Shown here: in pieces, positions 25,899-36,152 of the stretch
How positions within the stretch are numbered: position 1 is the stretch's first letter
How the letters are laid out: the number at the start of each line of letters is the position of its first letter
From: JBBSJZ01 sp041739875
GTDB lineage: Bacteria > Planctomycetota > Planctomycetia > Pirellulales > Pirellulaceae
DNA length: 64,000 nucleotides
Direction: 5' to 3'
NCBI GenBank assembly: GCA_041739875.1
Contig: JBGSNA010000226.1
Coordinates: 1-64,000 of the forward strand
Notes under the pieces: generated by a model
The model's database searches: none
Told to the model about the DNA's origin: nothing
What the model saw: only the letters and a program-made list of their open reading frames with translations
Made by a program: the position numbers and the translations under genes

Positions 25899-26900
25899 AT
25901 GACCCTCACCATTCAACAAGAAGCCGAAATCGTCGAGCGAATCCGCGAAGGTCGGACACGCATCAAGCAGGAACTTGCCAAAACGATCGTTGGTCAGCAT
26001 GACGTGATCGAACAGCTTCTGATCTGCCTGTTCTCGGGTGGCCATTGTTTGATCACTGGGGCTCCTGGGCTAGCAAAGACACTCCTCGTTCGCAGTGTTG
26101 CCCAAATCTTTCACCTGAATTTTAGCCGCATCCAGTTTACGCCTGACTTGATGCCAGCGGACATTACCGGAACAGAGATTCTCGAACAGCATGGCGACGG
26201 CCACCGTTCGATGCAGTTCGTCAAAGGGCCAATTTTTGCCAATGTGATTCTTGCCGACGAAATCAACCGTACGCCTCCCAAGACTCAAGCTGCGCTGCTG
26301 GAGGCGATGCAGGAGCACCAAGTCACGGCCGGCGGGCATCGGTATGAACTGGAAGAACCCTTCTTTGTGCTCGCGACACAAAACCCGATCGAGATGGAAG
26401 GCACTTACCCGTTGCCAGAAGCCCAACTGGATCGATTCATGTTCAACGTGATGATCGACTATTTGCCGCCGGAAGACGAGCTGGCGGTCGTGATGCAAAC
26501 AACGTCGACGAAACCAGAACCGATCCAGCCACTATTCAGCGGCGAAGACGTTTTGCAATTCCACGAGACGGTACGGCGGGTACCGATCGCTGAAGAAGTT
26601 GCTCGCTATGCGGTCAGCTTAGTGTCGGCGAGTCGTCCAGGACGCGAAGGTACTCCAGACTTCATCAATCACTGGGTCAGTTGGGGTGCGGGATTGCGCG
26701 CAGCCCAAACCTTGGTGCTCGGTGGCAAAGCTCGTGCACTGCTTCGTGGTAACGCACACGTCAGCCTGGAGGACATCAAGGCTCTGGCGCACCCCACGCT
26801 ACGTCATCGTGTCTTACTCAGCTACAAAGCAGAAGCGGAAGGCGTCACGATCGAGAACGTGATTGAGAAGCTCGTCGAAACCGTGTCGTCCAAGTTGTAA
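25899..26900 (+). CDS. moxR: MoxR-family AAA+ ATPase (second array)
   Basis: This is a 333-residue MoxR ATPase with Walker A GAPGLAKT, Walker B ILADEINR, and LATQNPIEMEGTYPLPEAQLDRF with the arginine-finger region. It shares long blocks with the first-array MoxR (for example FSRIQFTPDLMPAD) but has a shorter N-terminus, so the two are old paralogues. It should remodel client complexes together with the DUF58 and VWA proteins encoded just downstream. It lies 63 bases after the DUF4159 gene and 21 bases before the DUF58 gene. Confidence 0.95.
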   Translation: MTLTIQQEAEIVERIREGRTRIKQELAKTIVGQHDVIEQLLICLFSGGHCLITGAPGLAKTLLVRSVAQIFHLNFSRIQFTPDLMPADITGTEILEQHGDGHRSMQFVKGPIFANVILADEINRTPPKTQAALLEAMQEHQVTAGGHRYELEEPFFVLATQNPIEMEGTYPLPEAQLDRFMFNVMIDYLPPEDELAVVMQTTSTKPEPIQPLFSGEDVLQFHETVRRVPIAEEVARYAVSLVSASRPGREGTPDFINHWVSWGAGLRAAQTLVLGGKARALLRGNAHVSLEDIKALAHPTLRHRVLLSYKAEAEGVTIENVIEKLVETVSSKL

Positions 26901-26921
26901 TCGAATTGCTCGAAACATATC

Positions 26922-27929
26922 ATGCCTGCATCCTCACCACTGAAACGAACAACGGAACTTGCTGCCGGCGCGGCGATTGACCCGAGTGCGTACATGGCGG
27001 TAAAGGACTTGCAACTTCGTGCCAAGTCGGTGGTCGAAGGCTTCTATAACGGGCTTCATCGCAGTCCCTTTCATGGATTCTCCGTCGAGTTCGCGGAGTA
27101 TCGCCCCTACACCGTTGGCGATGACCCTCGTGGTCTTGATTGGAAACTGTTTGCTCGCACGGATCGCTATTACATCAAACGATTCGAGGACGAAACGAAT
27201 CGTCGCTGCTTTGTCGTGCTCGACCAGAGTCGTTCGATGCACTATGGCTCAATCGCTTATTCGAAGATCGAATACGCGCGAACGATGGCCGCCACGCTCG
27301 CGTACTTTTTGTCGCTGCAGCGAGACAGTGTCGGTCTATTGACGTTTGATGATGAGGTCCAAGAGTTTATTCCGGCGCGGCATCGGCCGGGGCACTTGCG
27401 TCAGATCATGGTGAGCCTGTCTCGTGAATCCACCGCAAAGGAAACGGATCTCGACGCGCCGCTTCAACAGATCGCGGCGCTCGTTCGAAAGCGGGGCTTG
27501 GTGATCTTGATCTCCGATTTACTCGCGGACATTGATAATTTGCGAACCAAACTTGGCTACCTGCGATCGCGCGGTCACGAAGTCATTGTGCTTCGAGTGA
27601 TTGATCCTGCGGAGAAGAAGTTGTCGCTTGGCGAGTCGACCGTGGTCGTCGATATGGAAACAGGCAAAGAAATTTTCATTGATCCCGAAGCATCTCGAGT
27701 CGAGTATGCGAAACGATTTGAAACGCATGCGTCGCAAGTTCGAGCGACCTGTGAAGCGCTCGGGATTGACTATTCTGAAATACTGACAGACGAATCGCTT
27801 CAAAACGTGTTGCTTCGTGTCATCCGATCTCGCCAGTTCTCTTCACGAAGCGCGGTTCGCCCGGGTGCGCTGGCGGGTGCGAATCGTGGTTCAAATCGAG
27901 GTGCATTTTCCGGCGGAGGTGCGAAGTGA
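26922..27929 (+). CDS. DUF58 protein (second MoxR array)
   Basis: This is a 335-residue DUF58 protein with LQLRAKSVVEGFYNGLHRSP, GDDPRGLDWKLFARTDRYY and a VWA-like metal motif DQSRS at 101-105. It is longer than the first-array copy at both ends; the C-terminal tail is Ser/Arg/Gly-rich and looks disordered. It is predicted to act with the MoxR ATPase. Its TGA overlaps the GTG start of the BatA-like gene, so the two are translationally coupled. Confidence 0.92.
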   Translation: MPASSPLKRTTELAAGAAIDPSAYMAVKDLQLRAKSVVEGFYNGLHRSPFHGFSVEFAEYRPYTVGDDPRGLDWKLFARTDRYYIKRFEDETNRRCFVVLDQSRSMHYGSIAYSKIEYARTMAATLAYFLSLQRDSVGLLTFDDEVQEFIPARHRPGHLRQIMVSLSRESTAKETDLDAPLQQIAALVRKRGLVILISDLLADIDNLRTKLGYLRSRGHEVIVLRVIDPAEKKLSLGESTVVVDMETGKEIFIDPEASRVEYAKRFETHASQVRATCEALGIDYSEILTDESLQNVLLRVIRSRQFSSRSAVRPGALAGANRGSNRGAFSGGGAK

Positions 27930-30019
27930 GTTTTCTTGCACCGCTCTATCTGTTGGGCGGACTTGGCATCATCGCGCCCATTCTTTGGCACTTGGTGCGT
28001 CGTCGTCCCAAGACGCAAATGCCCTTCAGTTCATTGATGTTTTTGCAGCCGTCGCCGCCAAAAATTGCTCGACGCAGCCGACTTGAAAATTTGCCATTGT
28101 TGCTGTTGCGTGTGTTGGCATTGTTGTTGCTTGCTCTCGCGTTCGCACGTCCACTGTTTCGAGGGGCGTCGGAGGCTGCCACTGTTCGTGAGGGCCGTCG
28201 AGTGGTTGTGCTCATTGACACGAGTGCCAGCATGAAACGGGACGGTTTGTGGGAAGCCGCTCAGGAGAAAACGCGTGAGATTGTCGTAGGCTCGGAATCG
28301 GATGACTCTGTTTCCCTGTTAACATTCGATGCGCAACCTAAAGTGGTGTGGAGCTTCGATGAGTCAGTCCGCGTGGCCCAGGAAAATCGTCTGGCGCAAG
28401 TCGATGTGATTTTGAAATCACTCAGCCCGACTTGGTTTGCGAGTGACTTGGGAGCAGCGATTAGCTTTGCTGGTGATTACGCTCGCCAGCAGAACGACTT
28501 ACCGAGTACCGAACACCCGGACGCCAGCGCCGCGATCCCGACGGCAGTGTATGTGGTCAGTGATATGCAGTCCGGAAGTAACCTTTCGTCGCTGCAGTCC
28601 TACACGTGGCCAGATGACTCGCAATTGGAGGTGCATCGAGTGGAGACGGTTGCTCGAACCAATGCATCGTTGGTCGTGCTCGATGACGCCACAGCTTCCG
28701 AGTCCACTGAGTCAGGTGAAGGCGGCACTCGTGTGCGTGTGATAAACTCGGCAAGCAGTTCAAGCTCCACGTTCTCGTTGGCGTGGAATTCGCCAGGTGC
28801 TGTGCAAGCAAACACGAACCTCTCGACGCAAGTGCCACCGGGCGAGTCGCGTGTGGTGCGCGTGCCTGAACCGACCGCCGAGACTCGTTCATTGCGTCTA
28901 GTTGGCGACGATCATGGTTTCGACAACGAATGGTTCATCGTTCCGCCATCACCTAGAAAGTCGACGGTCGTTTATTTAGGGAAGGCGATCGATGCACAAC
29001 GCGAAAGCCTGTTCTTCTATGCCAATAAATTGCCGCTGAGCAGCCGTAACCATGAGGTTACTCTCGAGCGTCGTGACGTGAATTCGTTGGTCGAATCGCT
29101 TGATCCCGCGAATATCCCGCTCGTGATTGTCGGAGAACCCATTCCTGCGGATCGAGTGAAGCCGATTTCGGATTATGTCGAACGTGGAGGGCGTGTCTTG
29201 TGGGTGCTTGATGATGCGAATTTAGTGACGCAATCGGCGGCGTCGTTACAGCAACTTACTGGCGTCGCCTCCCTTGAGATCACCGAAGCTACGGTTGCGG
29301 ACTTTGCGTTGTTTTCAAAAATTGATTTCAAGCATGAGTTGTTTTTACCTCTGGCCGATCCACGCTTTAATGATTTTTCAAAGATCCGATCGTGGTCGTA
29401 TCGTCGTGTAGCAGGCTACCCGGATTCATGGAAACCGATCGTGAGTTTCGACTCGGGTCATCCGGCGCTGTTGGAAGTAGCAATGGGTGACGGGCGTTTG
29501 TGGTTGATGACCATGGGATGGCAACCGCAAACGAGCCAGTTGGCATTGTCGACCAAATTCATCCCGATCTTGGTCGGCATGGTGCGGTCACGCGATGCTC
29601 GTCGTAATGACCAATCCGAGTATTTTGCTGGTGATGCAGTACCAGAATATTTATTGCCAGAGGCGCCAGCGTCTACCAGTGATGCGGGTGTTGCCGACTG
29701 GATGACAGCGGACGGACGATTTGCGGCCCCAGGAATCTATCGAAGCGGCGCTTCTGGGGCCTTGCGAGAGTTCGCCGTCAACGTCATGCCCAGCGAGAGT
29801 GAAACGGATCCCATGCCGATCGAATCATTGGAACGCCTCGGGGTCACGGTTGGTGTCGTGGAATCACGAGCCCAGACAGTGGCCCGCGAGCGACACATCC
29901 AGGATGCTGAACTCGAGCGACGCCAGGGCCTTTGGCAATGGGCGCTCGCGAGTGTTTTGGGGTTAATTGGAATTGAAACATTGGTCTCAGGTTTCAAGAG
30001 TCGACGTCAATTAGGTTAA
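27926..30019 (+). CDS. BatA-like membrane protein with VWA domain (second array)
   Basis: This 697-residue protein has the BatA N-terminal domain (helix 4-22, basic LVRRRPKTQ, second helix 55-76) followed by a VWA domain with complete metal motif DTSAS at 98-102. An amidotransferase-like fold and a C-terminal helix close the protein (WALASVLGLIGIETLV). The start is GTG at 27926, overlapping the DUF58 stop (GTGA). It is likely the membrane partner of the MoxR/DUF58 pair. The next gene follows after 5 bases. Confidence 0.88.
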   Translation: MSFLAPLYLLGGLGIIAPILWHLVRRRPKTQMPFSSLMFLQPSPPKIARRSRLENLPLLLLRVLALLLLALAFARPLFRGASEAATVREGRRVVVLIDTSASMKRDGLWEAAQEKTREIVVGSESDDSVSLLTFDAQPKVVWSFDESVRVAQENRLAQVDVILKSLSPTWFASDLGAAISFAGDYARQQNDLPSTEHPDASAAIPTAVYVVSDMQSGSNLSSLQSYTWPDDSQLEVHRVETVARTNASLVVLDDATASESTESGEGGTRVRVINSASSSSSTFSLAWNSPGAVQANTNLSTQVPPGESRVVRVPEPTAETRSLRLVGDDHGFDNEWFIVPPSPRKSTVVYLGKAIDAQRESLFFYANKLPLSSRNHEVTLERRDVNSLVESLDPANIPLVIVGEPIPADRVKPISDYVERGGRVLWVLDDANLVTQSAASLQQLTGVASLEITEATVADFALFSKIDFKHELFLPLADPRFNDFSKIRSWSYRRVAGYPDSWKPIVSFDSGHPALLEVAMGDGRLWLMTMGWQPQTSQLALSTKFIPILVGMVRSRDARRNDQSEYFAGDAVPEYLLPEAPASTSDAGVADWMTADGRFAAPGIYRSGASGALREFAVNVMPSESETDPMPIESLERLGVTVGVVESRAQTVARERHIQDAELERRQGLWQWALASVLGLIGIETLVSGFKSRRQLG

Positions 30020-30024
30020 ATGCC

Positions 30025-33000
30025 ATGCAAGAAACTTTGGCTCAACAGCTTCGCGATGTTGCGACACGCTTTCGCCAGCGTCGTCTTTGGACGACGTGGG
30101 GAATTCTCGCTTGCCTGTTGGTTCTCGGTGGTGTCGTGCTCTTGAATGCTGCGTGGCGAGGCCAGGTGCGAGGTGATTACGCAGCGACTGCTCTAGCGAT
30201 TGCTGCTGGCGTGTTGTTTGCGTTCGATTGGGTGGTCGCTCAACTGAGTTTTCGTAACTCACGTTGGATCGCGCATCAAATTGAATCGGCGTTTCCGAGT
30301 CTGAGCCAGCGATTGCTCACTTCGATGTCCCTGCTGAGTAGCCAAGCAACAACTGATCGGCCTCAGCTTGGATACTTGCAATCTCGAGTGATTCAAGAAG
30401 CTCGCGATCACTCGCAAAAGAATGCTTGGACCGAGACGGTATCGTCGAATGGATTGCGTTATGGGAAATTGGGCAGTCTCGTATCGACGTCGATGCTCGG
30501 CGTCGTAATGGCGTTGTTGGTGGTTGCGGATCCCGGTGGAAGTACAACGGCTCGATTGAGACAAACTCCAACGCGAAATGTTGTCATCGAACCAGGGGAT
30601 GTCGAGATCGAGCGGGGAACCGGACTAGCAGTGACGGCAAGATTTGCTCGAGATATTCCTGCCACCGTCGAGTTGATCGCGTTGGACGAATCGGGCGCGG
30701 AACGTCGGTCCTCGATGACGCGAAGTCTCGATGATCCGCTGTTCGGCGTGTTCGTTACCGATACAAAGCAATCGTTCGATTATGAAGTCGAGACCGCCCT
30801 TTGGAAAAGTGAGCGATATCACGTCGAAGTGTTCGATTTTCCCGAGCTGGTTCGAAGCGACGCGTTTCTCGAGTTCCCTAAGTATACGCAGATGAACGAT
30901 CGAGTCGTTGAAGATACCGTTCGAGTGACTGCGGTCGAAGGCAGCAAGTTGACTTGGCGATGCTTTGTAAACAAGGCAATGGCTCAGGCTGTACTTGTCG
31001 ACGAAGATGGCAACCGTACCGAGATGTCACTTAGTAATGAGGCCTCGAACCAATGGGATTCGAAGTTGGAATTAGTGGGCAATCGAACGTGGAAGCTTGA
31101 ACTCACGGATGATAGGGGACGTCGCAACAAGTTTCCCATCCCGTTGTCCGCTCGTGCGACACCGAACAAGCCGGCCCAGATCAAGCTTGTTGGCGTTGCC
31201 GATGCGACGGTTTCTCCTTTGCAAGAGTTGCCTTTGGCGGCTGATGTACAAGACGATTTTGGTGTCGTTCGCAGCGGTCTGGCGTACACGTTTGGTGACC
31301 TCGGGGAAACGGAGATCGTTTTGTCCGAGAAACTTGCTGGAGCAAAAAAACACCGAGTGAATCAACTCGTTGACTTTGAGAAATTACGTGCTGTGCCCGA
31401 CCAGTTAATGGCGTATCACTTTTGGGCCGAGGACATGGACGCCAATGGTGAACTGCGTCGAACAATGACTGAACTCTACTTCGCAGACGTTCGCCCCTTC
31501 GAAGAGATTTTTCGTCAAGGTGAGGCGCCACCCGGCGGAGAACCGCCCCCGCCAAGCCAAAACGCACAACAAGCGGAAGAGCTCTTGGAGCTCCAAAAGC
31601 AAATCGTCACAGCCACATGGAATGTGCTTCGCAGCCACCCTGGTGCCGAACTTTCGAAGCCGAAAATTGATGACGTCGAGGTGATCCAACAATCGCAACT
31701 CGATGCGGCGGAACAGATCAACGAGTTGATGCAAGAGATTGGTGACGGTGCGTCTCGCGAGTTTGCTGAGTTAGCGATATCTTCGATGACAACAGCATCC
31801 GAACGGCTCGCAGAGACCGTTTCATCAGCGGCGCGAGAAAAACTTGACCTGGCTCTCGTTGCTGAACAGGCGGCTTATCAAGCCTTATTGAAACTTCGAG
31901 CAAGAGAATTCGAGGTCGCCAAACGCCAACAGTCTCAATCGCCTCCGGGTAGTGCTTCCCAGGCCCGCAAGCAAGAGAAGTTGAACGAGTTGGAGCTCGA
32001 GAACGACGAGAACCGTTACGAGACACAGTCACAAGCAAGTGAGAGTCCCGAAGAAGCTCAAGCGGCTGAAACTCGCCAGATTCTCAATCGATTGAAGGAT
32101 CTCGCGCGTCGACAATCTGACTTGAACGAACAGCTAGCACAATTGCAATCGGCGCTCGAACAAGCCGACGACGAGAAAGAGGAAGAGGAAATCAAACGCC
32201 GATTGGAACGTTTGCGGGAACAACAAGAAGAGCTGCTCCGAGAAACAGACGATTTGAACGAACGAATGCAACAGTCCGAAGCGGCACAATCGAGCGAGCC
32301 CTCGGCTGAGAATGAGAGCCAGCCCCAGGAAAATGCGGACGCGATGCAGCAGCTCGAGCAGGCCCGAAACAACGTTCAGCAGGCCACTGAGGCACTTCGC
32401 AAGGACGATGCCGCGACGGCGCTCGCCGCAGGCACGCGAGCGGAACAGCAATTCGAATCACTGCGTGACGATTTTCGCAAACAAGCTGCGTCTGAGTTTG
32501 AAGACGTCGTCAAGCAAATGCGTGAAGCCGCTCAAGAACTCGAATCCAAGCAGGACCAACTCAACGAAAAGCTTGCAGAGAATGAATCGGATCCAGGTGT
32601 TGGGTTGAGGAAAGAGAGTTCGGATGGTGAATCCGCGGAGGAGTTGATCGAAGAACAACAGCAACGACTTGGTGAGTTGTTGGAACGAATGCAAGAAACC
32701 GTCGAACAGGCTGAATCGTCTGAACCTTTATTGGCCGAGAAACTTTACGAGAGCCATCGTGAAGCGCAACAACGAGGCATTGATCGTCAATTGTCGAGTA
32801 TCGCGGAGCTGCAACGCCGCGGTTTGACGCCCCAGGCACAAGCCTTCGGTGAAGAAGCCAACGCGGGGATCACGAAGCTACGAGAGGGATTGGAGGACGC
32901 CGCGCAATCGGTGCTTGGTGATCCGACAAAGTCGCTCGAACGTGCACTGGGTGAACTGGATCAATTGACCCGGGATCTGGATGCCGAATTGGACGAACGC

Positions 33001-33765
33001 GATCCCGCACGCCAGTCGGAGCGCCAGTCCGAGCGAAGTGAAGTTTCGCCAAACGAAGGGCCGCAGCAAACGCCGGGGCAGCAACCGTCTGGTGAGAATC
33101 AACAACCGGGTGACCAGCAAACACAACCCGGTGAGCCGCAAGAGCCAGGAACTCCCGGCAGTGGCCAGCCAAGTGACTCACAACAATCAAGTGACTCACA
33201 ACAGCCGAGTGACTCACAGCGGCCCGGCGAGTCACAACAGCCCAGCGAGTCGCCTCAGCCCGGCCAGTCACAACAGCCCGGCCAGTCGCAGCAGCCTGGC
33301 GAATCGCAACAGCCCGGTAATTCACCGCGACCTGGATCGGCGAATCAACCTCGCAGTGCCGCTGGCTTGCGAGGCGAATCGGGCGGTGGTACGCAGCAGT
33401 TTTCACCGTCGAGCCCTTCGGCAGCGCCGATCGCTGGGGACGGATTCCGTGAATGGACTGATGGACTGCGAGAGATCGAAGAGATGCTTGAGCAACCTGA
33501 GCTGAAATCACGAGTGGCTCAGATTCGTGATCGTGCACGAGACGTTCGCATGGACCTTCGTCGTCACTCGAAAGAGCCCAAGTGGGAGGTGGTCGAGGAT
33601 CTAATCGCCAAGCCGCTGCGTGAATTGAAAGCCGACGTGACTGAAGAATTGATGCGACGTAGCGCTTCGAAAATGGCACCCGTGCCAATCGACCGTGATC
33701 CCGTGCCGGACGAATTCACCGAGGCCGTGAAAGGCTACTATGAGCGTCTAGGGAGCGATCGTTGA
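30025..33765 (+). CDS. Giant membrane-anchored coiled-coil protein, DUF4175-like
   Basis: This 1246-residue protein has three hydrophobic helices (about 24-43, 52-72, 152-168), then a beta-rich region (about 180-490), and a very long Gln/Glu-rich coiled coil (about 530-1010). Low-complexity sequence follows with ten hexapeptide repeats of the type PGxSQQ (DNA 33169-33348), and the C-terminal domain ends PVPDEFTEAVKGYYERLGSD, which is typical of DUF4175-like proteins beside MoxR arrays. It probably forms an elongated envelope structure. ATGs near the start are unambiguous, 5 bases after the BatA-like gene. Its TGA overlaps the TTG start of the next gene. The high Gln content creates long open frames on the other strand, which are not genes. 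Confidence 0.85.
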   Translation: MQETLAQQLRDVATRFRQRRLWTTWGILACLLVLGGVVLLNAAWRGQVRGDYAATALAIAAGVLFAFDWVVAQLSFRNSRWIAHQIESAFPSLSQRLLTSMSLLSSQATTDRPQLGYLQSRVIQEARDHSQKNAWTETVSSNGLRYGKLGSLVSTSMLGVVMALLVVADPGGSTTARLRQTPTRNVVIEPGDVEIERGTGLAVTARFARDIPATVELIALDESGAERRSSMTRSLDDPLFGVFVTDTKQSFDYEVETALWKSERYHVEVFDFPELVRSDAFLEFPKYTQMNDRVVEDTVRVTAVEGSKLTWRCFVNKAMAQAVLVDEDGNRTEMSLSNEASNQWDSKLELVGNRTWKLELTDDRGRRNKFPIPLSARATPNKPAQIKLVGVADATVSPLQELPLAADVQDDFGVVRSGLAYTFGDLGETEIVLSEKLAGAKKHRVNQLVDFEKLRAVPDQLMAYHFWAEDMDANGELRRTMTELYFADVRPFEEIFRQGEAPPGGEPPPPSQNAQQAEELLELQKQIVTATWNVLRSHPGAELSKPKIDDVEVIQQSQLDAAEQINELMQEIGDGASREFAELAISSMTTASERLAETVSSAAREKLDLALVAEQAAYQALLKLRAREFEVAKRQQSQSPPGSASQARKQEKLNELELENDENRYETQSQASESPEEAQAAETRQILNRLKDLARRQSDLNEQLAQLQSALEQADDEKEEEEIKRRLERLREQQEELLRETDDLNERMQQSEAAQSSEPSAENESQPQENADAMQQLEQARNNVQQATEALRKDDAATALAAGTRAEQQFESLRDDFRKQAASEFEDVVKQMREAAQELESKQDQLNEKLAENESDPGVGLRKESSDGESAEELIEEQQQRLGELLERMQETVEQAESSEPLLAEKLYESHREAQQRGIDRQLSSIAELQRRGLTPQAQAFGEEANAGITKLREGLEDAAQSVLGDPTKSLERALGELDQLTRDLDAELDERDPARQSERQSERSEVSPNEGPQQTPGQQPSGENQQPGDQQTQPGEPQEPGTPGSGQPSDSQQSSDSQQPSDSQRPGESQQPSESPQPGQSQQPGQSQQPGESQQPGNSPRPGSANQPRSAAGLRGESGGGTQQFSPSSPSAAPIAGDGFREWTDGLREIEEMLEQPELKSRVAQIRDRARDVRMDLRRHSKEPKWEVVEDLIAKPLRELKADVTEELMRRSASKMAPVPIDRDPVPDEFTEAVKGYYERLGSDR
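33169..33348 (+). repeat. In-frame 18-bp tandem repeat, ten hexapeptide units
   Basis: The units read PSDSQQ, SSDSQQ, PSDSQR, PGESQQ, PSESPQ, PGQSQQ, PGQSQQ, PGESQQ, PGNSPR and PGSANQ, keeping strict 18-bp spacing inside the DUF4175-like gene. Copy number may vary between strains. Confidence 0.9.
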
Positions 33766-36152
33766 TCCCCTTGTTGATCCAATCCCGCTTGCGTTCTGAG
33801 TCCGCACTTAACGGTGAATTGGTTTGGGGCGCGCCACAATGGTTCGTGCCGACAATCGTCGTTTTGATCGTGGTGGTTCTGTTCGTCATCTGGAGTTACT
33901 GCGTTCGTCCGGTACCGACATGGGTTCGTGTGCTTGGGATGGCACTTAAAGTGGCTGCGGTCGTGTTGCTTGCGATTTGTTTGCTCCAGCCGATGCGAAG
34001 CGGCACACGGCCTGAGCCGATGTCAAACATTCTTGCGATCCTAACCGACACCAGCGCCAGCATGAACGTGTCGCCTAAAGTGGGCGGCGAGTCCCGAGCG
34101 ACGCGTGTCGGCCGCCTGCTTGAGCGAGACAACGCCTGGCGTGAGGAACTCGGAAAGTTGTTCGAAATGCGTTCTTACCGCTTCGATTCACGACTGGATA
34201 GCACCAGCGAGGACGAAGTTTTGATGAGCGATGGCGATTCTTCGTTACTCGCAACGAGTTTGAAGGGGTTGTCCCAGCGCCTCGCTGGTCGTCCGATTGC
34301 TGGCGTGATGGTGTTCTCAGACGGTATCGCAACCGACTTGGATGAGTTCCCGACCGATTGGTCCCAGTTGGGGTGCCCCATCTATCCTGTGATTGCTTCA
34401 GATGAACAGGGTTTGGCGGACTTGAGTTTCGACTCGATCAGCGTCAGCCAATCGGATTTCGAATCGGCACCCGTGACAATCGATGCGGCGGTGAAGGCAG
34501 TCGGTATGGACTCACGAAATGCGAGAGTTGAGCTTCGTGATCTCGCAACAAACAAACTTATCGAACAACAAACTGTATCCATTTCTGCAAACGAAGCTCC
34601 AGCATCCGTCCGATTCCGATTTCGTCCGGAAAGTGGCAACGTCAGCTTCTATCGAATGAGGATTACCGACGCGGCGGACTCCGATGATGATACATCCAGC
34701 CAGGTGGAAGCCACACGAATCAATAATGAGCGGTTGCTGGCTGTGCGAAAGAATCATGGTCCGTACCGAATTCTTTATGTCGCTGGGCGACCCAACTGGG
34801 AGTACAAATTCATTCGTCGTGCGCTCGATGCTGATGAAGAAATTCAACTCGTCGGTTTGCTTCGCATCGCCAACAAGGAACCCAAGTTTTCGTTCCGAGA
34901 TGCGACGCTCAATTCCACCAATCCATTATTCGCGGGTTTGGGCGACGAAGAAGAGGCGGCTGAGCAATACGACGAACCCGTCATCTTGCGACTTGGCATT
35001 CAAGAATCCGAAGAGCTGAGCAAAGGTTTCCCGACAACCGCCGAAGAGTTATTTGCTTATCATGGCGTGATTCTCGACGACATCGAGACCGAGTTCTTTA
35101 CTCAGGACCAAATGCTACTGCTGCAACGTTTTGTGGCTGAACGTGGCGGCGGAATGTTGATGCTGGGCGGTCAGGAATCGTTTCGTGGCGACGATTTTGC
35201 AAACTCGCCTTTGGGTGATCTCTCGCCCGTCTATACGGCACCACGTGACGGTCGCTCAGGTGAAGAAGCATTGCGATTCGAACTCACACGCGAAGGGATG
35301 TTGCAGGCGTGGGCACGACTTCGAGAAACTGAGTCGGCAGAGTCGACGCGTTTGAAGTCAATTGCTCCGCTCAGGACAGCGAGCACCGTCGGTGGTGTGA
35401 AGCCTGGCGCATCGATTCTTGCTCGTGCCACGGCCGAAGATGGCAAATCCGTGCCGGCACTTGTCGTTCAGCGATTCGGGAATGGTCGTACCGTCGCTGT
35501 GCCTTTGGGCGATCTGTGGCGTTGGTCGATGCGCCGCAATCAAGACGATCGCGACGATCCCGAACAAGCTTGGCGCCAATGGATGCGGTGGCTGGTGGGT
35601 GAAGTTCCCAAACGCACCGAAATGACCGTGGACCCGAGTCGTGATGCATCGAAACCAACAACGATTTCAGTCGTCGTTCGCGACGAGATGTTCCGACCGA
35701 TGGATAATGCTGACGTTCAACTAGAAATTCAACCGCTCTCTGGTGAAGGCACAACAATCAAGGCCACTGCTGATCCGAATCGAGCCGGTTATTACATCGC
35801 GGATTACTGGACCAAACAAACTGACGCATTTCGAGTAGCTGCCAAGGTCACGTCAAGCGACGGAGCTGAGTTGCCTGGGGATACGACAGGTTGGGTCAGC
35901 GAACCGAGTGCTGCGGAGTTTGAGCAGTTGCAAACCAATCGAGCTCTACTGGAGCAAATGGCCGAGCAGTCCGGCGGTCGTGTCGTCATGGATGATGAGC
36001 TGGATGCATTCGCAGCCGAACTTCCTCACCAGAAAGTTCCTGTATCGCAAGCCTGGGTTTACCCGATCTGGCATCGACCGTGGGTGATGTTACTCGCACT
36101 GGTGTGCTTGTGTTCTGAATGGGGACTGCGCCGTTGGAAAGGGCTCGCATGA
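33762..36152 (+). CDS. VWA and amidotransferase-like membrane protein (second array)
   Basis: This 796-residue protein has membrane helices at about 29-46 and 57-76, a VWA domain with DTSAS at 96-100 and MVFSDG later, an amidotransferase-like domain (YRILYVAGRPNWEYKFIRRAL to MLMLGGQESF), and a C-terminal helix. It is the counterpart of the first-array VWA protein at 142 but lacks that protein's membrane insert. The start is a TTG at 33762 that overlaps the upstream TGA (TTGA); the next in-frame starts would truncate only the leader. Its TGA overlaps the start of the pseudo-caspase gene (ATGA). Confidence 0.87.
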   Translation: MIPLLIQSRLRSESALNGELVWGAPQWFVPTIVVLIVVVLFVIWSYCVRPVPTWVRVLGMALKVAAVVLLAICLLQPMRSGTRPEPMSNILAILTDTSASMNVSPKVGGESRATRVGRLLERDNAWREELGKLFEMRSYRFDSRLDSTSEDEVLMSDGDSSLLATSLKGLSQRLAGRPIAGVMVFSDGIATDLDEFPTDWSQLGCPIYPVIASDEQGLADLSFDSISVSQSDFESAPVTIDAAVKAVGMDSRNARVELRDLATNKLIEQQTVSISANEAPASVRFRFRPESGNVSFYRMRITDAADSDDDTSSQVEATRINNERLLAVRKNHGPYRILYVAGRPNWEYKFIRRALDADEEIQLVGLLRIANKEPKFSFRDATLNSTNPLFAGLGDEEEAAEQYDEPVILRLGIQESEELSKGFPTTAEELFAYHGVILDDIETEFFTQDQMLLLQRFVAERGGGMLMLGGQESFRGDDFANSPLGDLSPVYTAPRDGRSGEEALRFELTREGMLQAWARLRETESAESTRLKSIAPLRTASTVGGVKPGASILARATAEDGKSVPALVVQRFGNGRTVAVPLGDLWRWSMRRNQDDRDDPEQAWRQWMRWLVGEVPKRTEMTVDPSRDASKPTTISVVVRDEMFRPMDNADVQLEIQPLSGEGTTIKATADPNRAGYYIADYWTKQTDAFRVAAKVTSSDGAELPGDTTGWVSEPSAAEFEQLQTNRALLEQMAEQSGGRVVMDDELDAFAAELPHQKVPVSQAWVYPIWHRPWVMLLALVCLCSEWGLRRWKGLA

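Noticed and set aside
33169..33348. Possible CRISPR array
   Set aside because: Repeats are contiguous, in frame and 18 bp long with no spacers; they encode a protein linker.
32870..33688. 272-residue minus-strand open frame in the coiled-coil gene
   Set aside because: It is a by-product of the Gln/Ser/Pro repeats on the other strand; the protein is compositionally extreme and has no start context.
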